The notes under the pieces: model-generated
The model's input: only the letters and a program-made list of their open reading frames with translations
Databases searched by the model: none
Told to the model about the DNA's origin: nothing
Source: JANNGZ01 sp031404155
Lineage (GTDB): Bacteria > Pseudomonadota > Gammaproteobacteria > Burkholderiales > Burkholderiaceae_C
Assembly (NCBI GenBank): GCA_031404155.1
Contig: JANNGZ010000021.1
Coordinates: 1-19,196 of the forward strand
DNA: 19,196 nucleotides
Reading direction: 5' to 3'
Program-made: the position numbers and the translations under genes
Shown here: positions 7,995 to 14,589 of the stretch, in pieces
Numbering within the stretch: the first letter of the stretch is position 1
Layout of the letters: each line of letters opens with the position of its first letter

Positions 7995-8219
7995 CGCCTG
8001 CCGCCGGGCCAGCCGCCGGTGACCACGCAGGCATGGGGGGCGCCATCGCGCCGCCGCCGGCTCGCCCGGCTCCGTGAGGAGCGGCCTGCTGCTGCGCCGC
8101 CCGCGCCACACCGGTGTCCACCGCGTCACGGGTGGGGGCGTTGTCCGCCTGCCGGCAACGAACGCTGTCTGTTGCAATCCGCCCCCGGCAATCACGCCCC
8201 GTTCGCCCAAGGAGACCCC

Positions 8220-8501
8220 ATGAAGAAATTGATGTCCGTGCTGGTGTTGGCCGTCGCCGGCTTTGCGGTTTCGGCCCACGCCGCCGACGAAAAGAAGCCG
8301 ACCGCGCAGCAGTCGAAGATGGCCACGTGCAACAAGGACGCCGCGGAGAAGAAGGGCGATGAGCGCAAGGCGTTCATGAAGACCTGCCTCTCGGCCAAGA
8401 AGACCAGCCAGCAAGAGAAGATGAAGTCCTGCAACGCCAGCGCCGCCGACAAGAAGGGCGACGAGCGCAAGGCTCACATGAGCGCCTGCCTGAAGGCCTG
8501 A
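8220..8501 (+). CDS. PsiF family exported protein (second of two)
   Basis: A 93-aa protein. Its signal peptide is MKKLMSVLVLAVAGFAVSAHA, cleaved at AHA/AD. Two PsiF repeats follow: SKMATCNKDAAEKKGDERKA then FMKTCL, and MKSCNASAADKKGDERKAHM then SACLKA. The CN...A...GD.RK.(F/H)M..CL pattern is the PsiF repeat signature; here the cysteine spacing is two residues shorter than in the upstream paralogue. AAGGAG at 8209-8214 is an excellent ribosome binding site. An in-frame extension upstream of ATG 8220 crosses the terminator and is not real. It is separated from the first PsiF-like gene by that terminator, so it probably has its own promoter, which I could not identify. Export is likely; the function is unknown. 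Confidence 0.88.
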   Translation: MKKLMSVLVLAVAGFAVSAHAADEKKPTAQQSKMATCNKDAAEKKGDERKAFMKTCLSAKKTSQQEKMKSCNASAADKKGDERKAHMSACLKA

Positions 8502-8513
8502 CCGGCGGCCGCT

Positions 8514-8659
8514 AGCTCGCTTCGCTCGCGGCCCCCGGCGGAAGCTCAGGCCGCTTGGGAGCGGCCCGGCGCTGGCCTGACCTACGGCCCCCAGCTCGCT
8601 TCGCTCGCGTCCCCCGGGGGGAGCTCAGGCCGCTTGGGAGCGGCCCAGCGCTGGCCTGA
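8514..8659. repeat. Two direct copies of a 67-bp intergenic repeat
   Basis: Copy 1 is 8514-8580 and copy 2 is 8593-8659 (period 79), with four mismatches by eye. Each starts AGCTCGCTTCGCTCGCG, itself a direct repeat of GCTCGC. Each also holds inverted repeats: TCAGGCC...GGCCTGA (8546-8552 with 8574-8580 in copy 1) and GCCGCT-TGGG-AGCGGC (8550-8565). The two stems share bases, so they are alternatives. There is no ORF. It lies between the PsiF gene and the LysR gene tail. Confidence 0.85.
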
Positions 8660-8683
8660 GGCGCAGCCAGCCAGCGTCATCCC

Positions 8684-8709
8684 GCCCGGCCGCGCGCCGG
8701 GCTTTGTTC
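8684..8709 (+). terminator. Terminator-like hairpin after the 67-bp repeats
   Basis: A 7-bp perfect stem (GCCCGGC, 8684-8690, with GCCGGGC, 8696-8702) has a CGCGC loop and is followed by TTTGTTCT. It can end transcripts from the PsiF gene before the convergent LysR gene. Confidence 0.6.
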
Positions 8710-8719
8710 TAGCGCTGCG

Positions 8720-9637
8720 CTATGGCGCCGGCGCCGCGGCCCAGTGGGCCGGGTCGGCGTAGCGCGCCTTGATGTAGTCGACCCACAGGCGCACCCGAAG
8801 CGGCAGGTGCTTGCGGTGCGCGAACACCGCGTAGACGCCGTTGGGCGGCGCGGCGAAGGGGTCGAGCACGCTCACCAGCCGGCCTTCGCTGACGTCGCGC
8901 TCCACCTCCCAGGTGCTGCGCCAGGCGATACCCAGGCCCTCCAGGCACCACTCGTGCAGCACCTGGCCGTCGCTGCAATCCAGACGCCCGCTCGGGCGCA
9001 GGTGGGTCAGCTGTTCGTCGATGCGAAAGGCCCAGCCGCGGGTCTGGCTGGCGTCGGAGCTGAGCGTCAGGCATTGGTGGCGCATCAGCTCGCTCGGTTG
9101 TTTCGGCGTGCCGGCGCGCTTGAGGTAGGCCGGCGCGGCGACGCACAGGCGCCGGTTGTCGGCCAGGCGCAGGCTCACCAGGTTCGAGTCGGGCAGGTCG
9201 CCGACCCGGATCGCACAATCAAAACCTTCGTTGACGATGTCGACCACCCGGTCGCTCAGGTTCAGCGACAAGCTCAGGTCGGGGTGTTCGGCAATTAAGC
9301 CCGGCACCAGCGGCGCCACCTGGCGGCGGCCGAAGCCCGCCGGCGCGGTCACCCGCAGGAAGCCGCTGGCCTTGACTCCTCCCGCGCTGACGCTGGCTTC
9401 GGCGCTGGCCAGGTCGCCGAGCAGGCGCGAGCAGTCTTCGAGAAACGCGCCGCCTTCATGGGTGAGCGTGATGCGGCGTGTGGTGCGCACCAGCAGCTTC
9501 ACCGCCAGGCGCTCCTCCAGCGCGTCAATGCGCCGGCCGATCACAGCCGGCGCCACCCCTTGGGCGTTGGCCGCCGCGGTCAGGCTGCCGAGCGAGGCCA
9601 CCGCGACGAAGGATTCGATCTGCTTGAGCCGGTCCAT
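8720..9637 (-). CDS. LysR family transcriptional regulator
   Basis: A 305-aa protein. The N-terminal winged helix-turn-helix (about 1-60) starts MDRLKQIESFVAVASLGSLT and continues AAANAQGVAPAVIGRRIDAL then EERLAVKLLVRTTRRITLTHEG, a typical LysR order. The effector-binding domain spans about 90-300 (GFLRVTAPAGFGRRQVAPLV, FDCAIRVGDLPDSNLVSLRL). This resembles the CrgA/AaeR-like subgroup with the DCAIRVG motif. The effector is unknown. It ends near a terminator and points away from the dehalogenase and malate synthase genes. It could control them, but the pseudogene lies between, and no T-N11-A operator was found with confidence. Confidence 0.93.
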   Translation of the reverse strand: MDRLKQIESFVAVASLGSLTAAANAQGVAPAVIGRRIDALEERLAVKLLVRTTRRITLTHEGGAFLEDCSRLLGDLASAEASVSAGGVKASGFLRVTAPAGFGRRQVAPLVPGLIAEHPDLSLSLNLSDRVVDIVNEGFDCAIRVGDLPDSNLVSLRLADNRRLCVAAPAYLKRAGTPKQPSELMRHQCLTLSSDASQTRGWAFRIDEQLTHLRPSGRLDCSDGQVLHEWCLEGLGIAWRSTWEVERDVSEGRLVSVLDPFAAPPNGVYAVFAHRKHLPLRVRLWVDYIKARYADPAHWAAAPAP

Positions 9638-9711
9638 GGCGGGCGATTATGGCGGCGCGGGTAGCGCTGTTCTGCCTGCGTCTGGCCGCCCCGGCGTGAC
9701 TACAGTGCGGC

Positions 9712-10063
9712 ATGCTCGAGCCGCCCGAAATCACGGTCTACACAGAGCGCATCCCCGGCAAGCGGCGGCGCGCATCGCTGCATCTCGTCGAGGGCGAGGC
9801 GGCCCTGGCCGCGCTGGACCCGGGCGGCCTCGAACCGCTGAGCACGTCCTTCGCCGCCTTCGCCGAGCGGCTGCGCGCGAAGAACCACACCCTCAAGCGC
9901 GCGCTCACCGACCCACGGATCCTGAGCGGCATCGGCAATGCGTATTCCGACGCGATCCTGCACCGCACCCGGCTGTCGCCGCGGGCGCTGACCCGCGCGC
10001 TCGGCGGCGACGAGCTGCGCCGCTGCAGGCCGCGATGCAGGCGGTGCTCAATGAGTGGCGCCC
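9712..10063 (+). pseudogene. Fpg/Nei (MutM-like) DNA glycosylase remnant
   Basis: An Fpg-family enzyme would excise damaged bases from DNA. The remnant begins MLEPPEITVYTERI, like the family start PELPDITVYxEal but with the catalytic P-E order lost. It jumps directly to KRRRASLHLVEGEAALAALD, which in intact homologues comes about 90 residues later. The helix-two-turn-helix part follows: NHTLKRALTDPRILSGIGNA then YSDAILHRTRLSP. After GDELRR the reading frame breaks near 10021-10023. The matching sequence (LQAAMQAVLNEWR) continues one base out of register to about 10063, then similarity ends. So there is an internal deletion, a frameshift and a lost C-terminus. Function is almost certainly gone. 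The comparison is from memory of the family. Confidence 0.8.
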
Positions 10064-10207
10064 TCTCGCGCTTGCTCAAAGCGAGCTTCCCGCGCGACAT
10101 CGACGCGCTGGATTGCACTGAAACGGGGTCGATTGATGCGCCGGCCGCATCGCAGCCGCGCGCTGGGGGCAGCCAATCCCGGCGCCCGCGTCGCGTAGAG
10201 TTTGGCG

Positions 10208-10924
10208 ATGCTTGGCTCGACTCCTGCGCGCACTTCTCCGCCCACCCCGGCCCAGCCACCGCGCGCGGTGCTGTTCGACGCCTACGGCACGCTGTTCGAC
10301 GTCTACAGCGTCGGCGCGCTCGCCGAAGCGCTGTTCCCGGGCCAAGGCGAGCGCCTCTCGCTGCTCTGGCGCGACAAGCAGATCGAGTACACCCGCCTCA
10401 CCTCGATGAGCGCGCGCTACCGGCCGTTCTGGGAACTGACCCGCGCCGGCCTGAAGTTCGCCGCGGCGCGCCTGGCGCTGAGCCTGAGCGCCGACGCCGA
10501 GGCGCGGCTGATGGACCAGTACCTGCACCTCGCACCCTTCGCTGAAAACGCCGAGGTTCTGGTTGAGTTGGGTCGGCGTGGCGTGCGCTGCGGCATCCTC
10601 TCCAACGGCGACCCGCGCATGCTCAAGGCCGCGGTCGCGAGTGCCGGTTTCGCCGCGCTGATCGACCCGCTGCTCTCCGCCGACAGCGTGCGGCGCTTCA
10701 AGACCGACGCCGCGGTCTACGCCCTCGGGCCTGCGGCCTTCGGCTTGGCCGCGAGCGAGATCCTCTTCGTCTCGAGCAATGGCTGGGACGCGATCGGCGC
10801 CACCTGGTACGGCTACACCACGCTGTGGGTCAACCGCGCCGGGCTGCCGCTGGACACCTTGGACACCCTGCCCTCGCGCACCGGCAGCAGCCTGCACGAT
10901 GTGCTTCCTTTCTTTCCTGCCTGA
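10208..10924 (+). CDS. (S)-2-haloacid dehalogenase, type II (HAD superfamily)
   Basis: Hydrolyses L-2-haloacids to D-2-hydroxyacids (chloroacetate to glycolate). It has 238 residues from ATG 10208. Motif I is VLFDAYGTLFDV with nucleophile D24. The halide/carboxylate residues follow in WRDKQIEYTRL (R55). Motif II is ILSNGD (S132, N133), motif III is RFKTD (K165) with Y171, and motif IV is FVSSNGWDAIGA (S190, N191, D194). These match the L-DEX active-site set, so it is likely a true dehalogenase rather than a generic HAD phosphatase. An in-frame TTG at 10202 is possible. No strong Shine-Dalgarno is visible. It lies 40 nt before malate synthase G on the same strand and is probably co-transcribed. 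A role in haloacid use is inferred from motifs only. Confidence 0.92.
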   Translation: MLGSTPARTSPPTPAQPPRAVLFDAYGTLFDVYSVGALAEALFPGQGERLSLLWRDKQIEYTRLTSMSARYRPFWELTRAGLKFAAARLALSLSADAEARLMDQYLHLAPFAENAEVLVELGRRGVRCGILSNGDPRMLKAAVASAGFAALIDPLLSADSVRRFKTDAAVYALGPAAFGLAASEILFVSSNGWDAIGATWYGYTTLWVNRAGLPLDTLDTLPSRTGSSLHDVLPFFPA

Positions 10925-10964
10925 TCTCCCCTCCTGCTCTCCTTTTTCCGACCCCGGGACTGCC

Positions 10965-13175
10965 ATGACCGCACGCACCACCGTTCACCGCCTTCAAGTG
11001 GCTACCCCCTTGCACCGCTTCATCGACGAGCAGGTGCTGCCCGGCACCGGCGTCGCCAGCGCCGCGTTCTGGAGCGGCTTCGACACCCTGGTGCATGAGC
11101 TGGCCCCCAAGAACGCCGCGCTGCTCGCCGAACGCGACCGCCTGCAAAACGAGCTCGACAACTGGCACGCCGCGCACCCGGGGCCGATTGCCGACATGCG
11201 CGCCTACCGCGCCTTCCTCGAGGGTATCGGCTACCTGGTGCCGGTGCCCGCGAAGGTGAAAACCACGACGCAGAACGTCGACGCCGAACTGGCGCTGCAA
11301 GCGGGCCCGCAACTGGTGGTGCCGATCACCAACGCGCGTTACGCGCTCAACGCCGCCAACGCCCGCTGGGGCTCGCTCTACGACGCCCTTTACGGCACCG
11401 ACGCGCTGCCCGAAACCGGCGCTGCCGAGAAGGGCCGCGGCTACAACCCAAAGCGCGGTGCCAAGGTGATTGAATACGCGCGCCACGTGCTCGACCGCAC
11501 CGCGCCTTTGATGGCCGGCTCGCATATCGATTCGACCGGCTACCTCGTCGGGGGTGGCCAGCTGGTGGTGCTGCTCAAGGGCGGCCGGCGCAGCGGGTTG
11601 GCCGCACCGGCCCAGTTCATCGGCTACCAGGGCAGCGCCGCGGCCCCGAATTCGCTGCTGCTCCAGCACCACGGCCTGCACCTGGACCTGCGCATCGACC
11701 GCGCCACGCCGATCGGCGCCGGCGACGCAGCCGGTGTGTCCGACCTGGTGCTCGAGTCGGCGCTGTCGACGATCCTCGACCTGGAAGACTCGGTGGCGGT
11801 GGTCGACGCCGAGGACAAGGTGCTGGCGTACAGCAACTGGCTCGGCATCCTCAAGGGCACGCTCAACGAGCCGGTGACCAAGAACGGCCAGACCTTCATG
11901 CGCGGCCTGAACCCGGACCGCAGGTACACCGGCCCGCGCGGCGACAGCGTGATGCTGCACGGCCGCTCGCTGCTCTTCGTGCGCAACGTCGGCCACCTGA
12001 TGAACCACCCGGCGGTGTTGTGGGGCGGCGGCAAAGAGATTCCCGAAGGCATCCTCGACGCGTTGGTCACCACCACGATCGCGATCCACGACCTGAAGCG
12101 CCAGAGCGCGGTGGGCGGCATCCGCAACTCACGCAGCGGCTCGGTCTACATCGTCAAGCCGAAGATGCACGGCCCGGCCGAAGTGGCCTTCGCCAGCGAG
12201 CTCTTCGGCCGCGTCGAGGCGCTGCTCGGCCTGCCGCAGAACACGGTCAAGCTCGGCATCATGGACGAGGAGCGGCGCACCAGCGTCAACCTCAAGGCTT
12301 GCATCGCGGCGGCTGCTGCGCGGGTGGCGTTCATCAACACCGGCTTCCTCGACCGCACCGGCGACGAGATGCACACCGCGATGCTCGCCGGGCCGATGCT
12401 GCGCAAGGGCGACATGAAATCCAGCGCCTGGATTCAGGCCTATGAACGCAGCAACGTGCTGGTCGGACTGCAATGCGGCCTGCGTGGCAAGGCCCAGATC
12501 GGCAAGGGCATGTGGGCGATGCCCGACCTGATGGCCGCGATGCTGGAGCAAAAGATCGCCCACCCGAGGGCCGGCGCCAACACCGCCTGGGTGCCCTCAC
12601 CCACCGCCGCGACGCTGCATGCGCTGCACTACCACCAGGTGGATGTCTTTGCGGTGCAGAAGGCGCTGGAGCAGGCCGACACCGCCGCCGCCACCGCCGC
12701 GGAACGCGAAGCGCTGCTGACCGGCCTGCTCACCGTGCCGGTGGTCAAGACGCCGAACTGGTCGGCCGCCGAGATCCAGCAGGAAATCGACAACAACGCC
12801 CAGGGCATCCTCGGCTACGTGGTGCGCTGGGTCGACCAGGGCGTGGGCTGCTCCAAGGTGCCCGACATCCACAACGTCGGCCTGATGGAAGACCGTGCCA
12901 CGCTGCGCATCTCCAGCCAGCACATCGCCAACTGGCTGCACCATGGCATCGTCAGCGAGGCGCAGGTGCGCGCCACCTTCGAGCGCATGGCCACGGTGGT
13001 CGACCAGCAGAACGCGGGTGACCCGCTGTACCAGCCGATGGCCGGGCATTTCGACACGTCGATGGCCTACCAGGCGGCCTGCGACCTGGTGTTCAAGGGC
13101 AAGGAACAACCGAGCGGCTACACCGAGCCGCTGCTGCATGCCTGGCGCTTGAAGGTCAAGGCGCGGGACCACTGA
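10965..13175 (+). CDS. glcB: Malate synthase G
   Basis: Condenses glyoxylate with acetyl-CoA to malate in the cytoplasm (glyoxylate/glycolate use). It has 736 residues, close to the usual 720-730 of the monomeric G isoform. Seen are the N-terminal helical clasp (LHRFIDEQVLPGTGVASAAF), TTTQNVDAELALQAGPQLVV, the acidic DLEDSVAVVDAEDKV, MHGRSLLFVRNVGHLM with the catalytic arginine near 334, and GLMEDRATLRISSQHIANWL with the catalytic aspartate near 643. ATG 10965 gives the expected N-terminus; the open frame upstream overlaps the dehalogenase and is not used. It is followed by a strong hairpin. Linkage to the dehalogenase suggests glycolate-derived glyoxylate as substrate source. Confidence 0.97.
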   Translation: MTARTTVHRLQVATPLHRFIDEQVLPGTGVASAAFWSGFDTLVHELAPKNAALLAERDRLQNELDNWHAAHPGPIADMRAYRAFLEGIGYLVPVPAKVKTTTQNVDAELALQAGPQLVVPITNARYALNAANARWGSLYDALYGTDALPETGAAEKGRGYNPKRGAKVIEYARHVLDRTAPLMAGSHIDSTGYLVGGGQLVVLLKGGRRSGLAAPAQFIGYQGSAAAPNSLLLQHHGLHLDLRIDRATPIGAGDAAGVSDLVLESALSTILDLEDSVAVVDAEDKVLAYSNWLGILKGTLNEPVTKNGQTFMRGLNPDRRYTGPRGDSVMLHGRSLLFVRNVGHLMNHPAVLWGGGKEIPEGILDALVTTTIAIHDLKRQSAVGGIRNSRSGSVYIVKPKMHGPAEVAFASELFGRVEALLGLPQNTVKLGIMDEERRTSVNLKACIAAAAARVAFINTGFLDRTGDEMHTAMLAGPMLRKGDMKSSAWIQAYERSNVLVGLQCGLRGKAQIGKGMWAMPDLMAAMLEQKIAHPRAGANTAWVPSPTAATLHALHYHQVDVFAVQKALEQADTAAATAAEREALLTGLLTVPVVKTPNWSAAEIQQEIDNNAQGILGYVVRWVDQGVGCSKVPDIHNVGLMEDRATLRISSQHIANWLHHGIVSEAQVRATFERMATVVDQQNAGDPLYQPMAGHFDTSMAYQAACDLVFKGKEQPSGYTEPLLHAWRLKVKARDH

Positions 13176-13197
13176 CCCGCGACCGGCGCTCAACAGA

Positions 13198-13225
13198 AGA
13201 AGAGGCCCCGCGAGGGGCCTCTTCT
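13198..13225. terminator. Bidirectional hairpin between convergent glcB and the low-complexity gene
   Basis: A 12-bp perfect stem (AGAAGAGGCCCC, 13198-13209, with GGGGCCTCTTCT, 13214-13225) closes a GCGA tetraloop. It lies 22 nt after the glcB stop and 20 nt after the end of the convergent gene. The trailing T-tract is weak on both strands, but stem length and position support termination. Confidence 0.8.
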
Positions 13226-13245
13226 GCGTTCGCCGACGAGGTCGC

Positions 13246-14352
13246 TCAACGACCGTTCCCGCGCTCGACTTCGGCGTTGCCCGAGGCGCCGGCATCGGCG
13301 TTTGCCGAGACTGCGCGGCCCTTGCGCGACGTTGCCGCGTTGCCCTGGGCGTTGGCCGCGCCCGAGAGCGCGAGCTTGCGCGAGGTCGGAGCGGGAGCGT
13401 CCGTCGCCTGGGTTGCCGGCGCCGCGCCGGCGCTGGACATGGTTTCGGTCGCGGCCCCGGCGCCGGTCTCCGGCGTGTTCAGCTTGCCCGACTTCTCCGC
13501 CTTCGCCGCCCCTTGAGCGGTGCCCTGCACGCCACCCTGCGTCGCCCCCTGCGTAGCGCCCTGCGTAGCGCCCTGCGTCGCCCCCTGCGTCGCCCCCTGC
13601 GATGAGCCTCGAGCCAGGAGTTTGCCGTTGCCCTTGCGCAGGGCGCTGGTCGACTCGCCGTCTGCCCAGCCGGTCGCGGTGCCGGTCCCGCTGCCCGTAG
13701 CGGTGCTGGTGGCGGTTCCGGTTGCGCGGTTGGCGCCAGAGCCGGTCGCGGACCCGGCTGCAGTCCCGGTTGCTGTCCCGGCCGCATTCGAGGTCGCGCT
13801 GCCGCTCACCGTGCCCATCACGCTGCTGCCGGCCACTTGCGCACCGACGTCACGCAACGGCGCCGCCGTCGACACGATCTCTCCCTTCAGCGACGCGGCG
13901 GCGCCGTGCGCACCGTCTTTCGCATCGCTGGCCTGGTCCTGCAACCGGTCCTTCGCGGTCAGCGCGCTGCCCAACACGTGGCTCTTGGCCGAGGCTGCTG
14001 TGCCCAGTGCCGCGTCCTTGCTGGCGCCGGCACGATCCCGGGCCGCATCGGCACCGGCGCGCGCCGAGTCACTGGCCTTGTCGCCAGCCTGCTGCGTCAT
14101 GTCCTGCAGCGGGCGTTGCAGACTGCCCGCGGCGTGAGCGCTGCCGCCGACGTGGCCGGCTGCGCCGAGGCCGGCGCCGTTGCCGCCCAAGCCACCGCCC
14201 AAGCCACCGCCCAGGCCGCCGCCCATGCCACCCCGTGCGCCACCACCGCCGCCGAGCAGCGCGGCGTTGGCCGACAGGGGAACGGTGGCCGCGAGCAAAG
14301 CGGCCACCGCGGTGGCGAGGACAAGGCGGGTCGGATGGAAGTGCGTGGTCAT
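13246..14352 (-). CDS. Secreted low-complexity protein, LEA-like, with QGAT repeats
   Basis: Not recognised as a named family. It has 368 residues from ATG 14352, with AAGGAG at 14360-14365. The signal peptide is about 1-30 (LVLATAVAALLAATVPLSANA). Then come a Gly block (GGGLGGGLGGGLGG, about 44-57) and an LEA-like Ala/Lys/Asp/Ser stretch (about 84-157: DKASDSARAGADAARDRAGA, SAKSHVLGSALTAKDRLQDQ) with amphipathic 11-mer-like periodicity. A Ser/Gly/Ala/Thr block follows (about 180-228), then five QGAT tetrapeptides (252-271) and a disordered basic tail. It has no cysteine, one Trp and one Phe. It is probably an intrinsically disordered exported protein. The third-position pattern and good Shine-Dalgarno support a real gene. 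A promoter-like motif matching that of the ECF sigma gene lies about 60-84 nt upstream. Confidence 0.8.
   Translation of the reverse strand: MTTHFHPTRLVLATAVAALLAATVPLSANAALLGGGGGARGGMGGGLGGGLGGGLGGNGAGLGAAGHVGGSAHAAGSLQRPLQDMTQQAGDKASDSARAGADAARDRAGASKDAALGTAASAKSHVLGSALTAKDRLQDQASDAKDGAHGAAASLKGEIVSTAAPLRDVGAQVAGSSVMGTVSGSATSNAAGTATGTAAGSATGSGANRATGTATSTATGSGTGTATGWADGESTSALRKGNGKLLARGSSQGATQGATQGATQGATQGATQGGVQGTAQGAAKAEKSGKLNTPETGAGAATETMSSAGAAPATQATDAPAPTSRKLALSGAANAQGNAATSRKGRAVSANADAGASGNAEVERGNGR
13535..13606. repeat. 12-bp tandem repeat inside the low-complexity gene
   Basis: Units of CCCTGCGT(C/A)GC(C/G) repeat in register at 13535, 13547, 13559, 13571 and 13583. A diverged sixth unit (CCCTGCGATGAG) is at 13595. 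On the minus strand each full unit encodes QGAT. Being a multiple of 3, copy changes keep the frame. Confidence 0.92.
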
Positions 14353-14410
14353 GGTCGGGCTCCTTGAGGTTGCGGCGTTGCGGACTTTCCGCAGCGCTCG
14401 TACCTGGTCC

Positions 14411-14436
14411 AACGACGGCGCCGAGCGGTTTCTTCC
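14411..14436 (-). promoter_or_regulatory. ECF-type promoter candidate for the low-complexity gene
   Basis: On the minus strand GGAAGA (14436-14431), 16 nt, then CGTT (14414-14411). The wider shared form is GGAAGAAA-N13-TCGTT. The same elements at the same spacing precede the ECF sigma gene. A start near 14404 would give a leader of about 51 nt with a good Shine-Dalgarno. Confidence 0.55.
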
Positions 14437-14589
14437 GCGGCCATGCGCAACGACGTGTAAGTGGTTGGCGCAGGCGCCGGCCGCGGCTATGCGCCCATGC
14501 GCGTGCCGTGCCATGGGGGCTCGGCGCACTGGGCGTGGCCTCGGCGCGGCGGACGGCCCGAAGGGTGAGGCCGATGGCCTCTGCGCCTC

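Noticed and set aside
8514..8659. Repeat pair considered as a CRISPR remnant or att site
   Set aside because: Only two 67-bp copies with a 12-bp gap, no cas genes, no integrase nearby.
10779..10964. Upstream in-frame extension of glcB
   Set aside because: It overlaps the dehalogenase C-terminus out of frame, and malate synthase G homologues start near ATG 10965.
10830..12089. 419-codon minus-strand frame opposite glcB
   Set aside because: Shadow of malate synthase G with no domain and His/Val/Ala-rich antisense composition.
13535..13606. Short regularly spaced repeats considered as a CRISPR array
   Set aside because: Units are 12 bp, contiguous, in frame with a coding sequence, and have no spacers.
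14567..14581. GAGGCC-GAT-GGCCTC hairpin after the S8 protease gene as a terminator
   Set aside because: The stem is only 6 bp and no T-tract follows on the minus strand; too weak to call.
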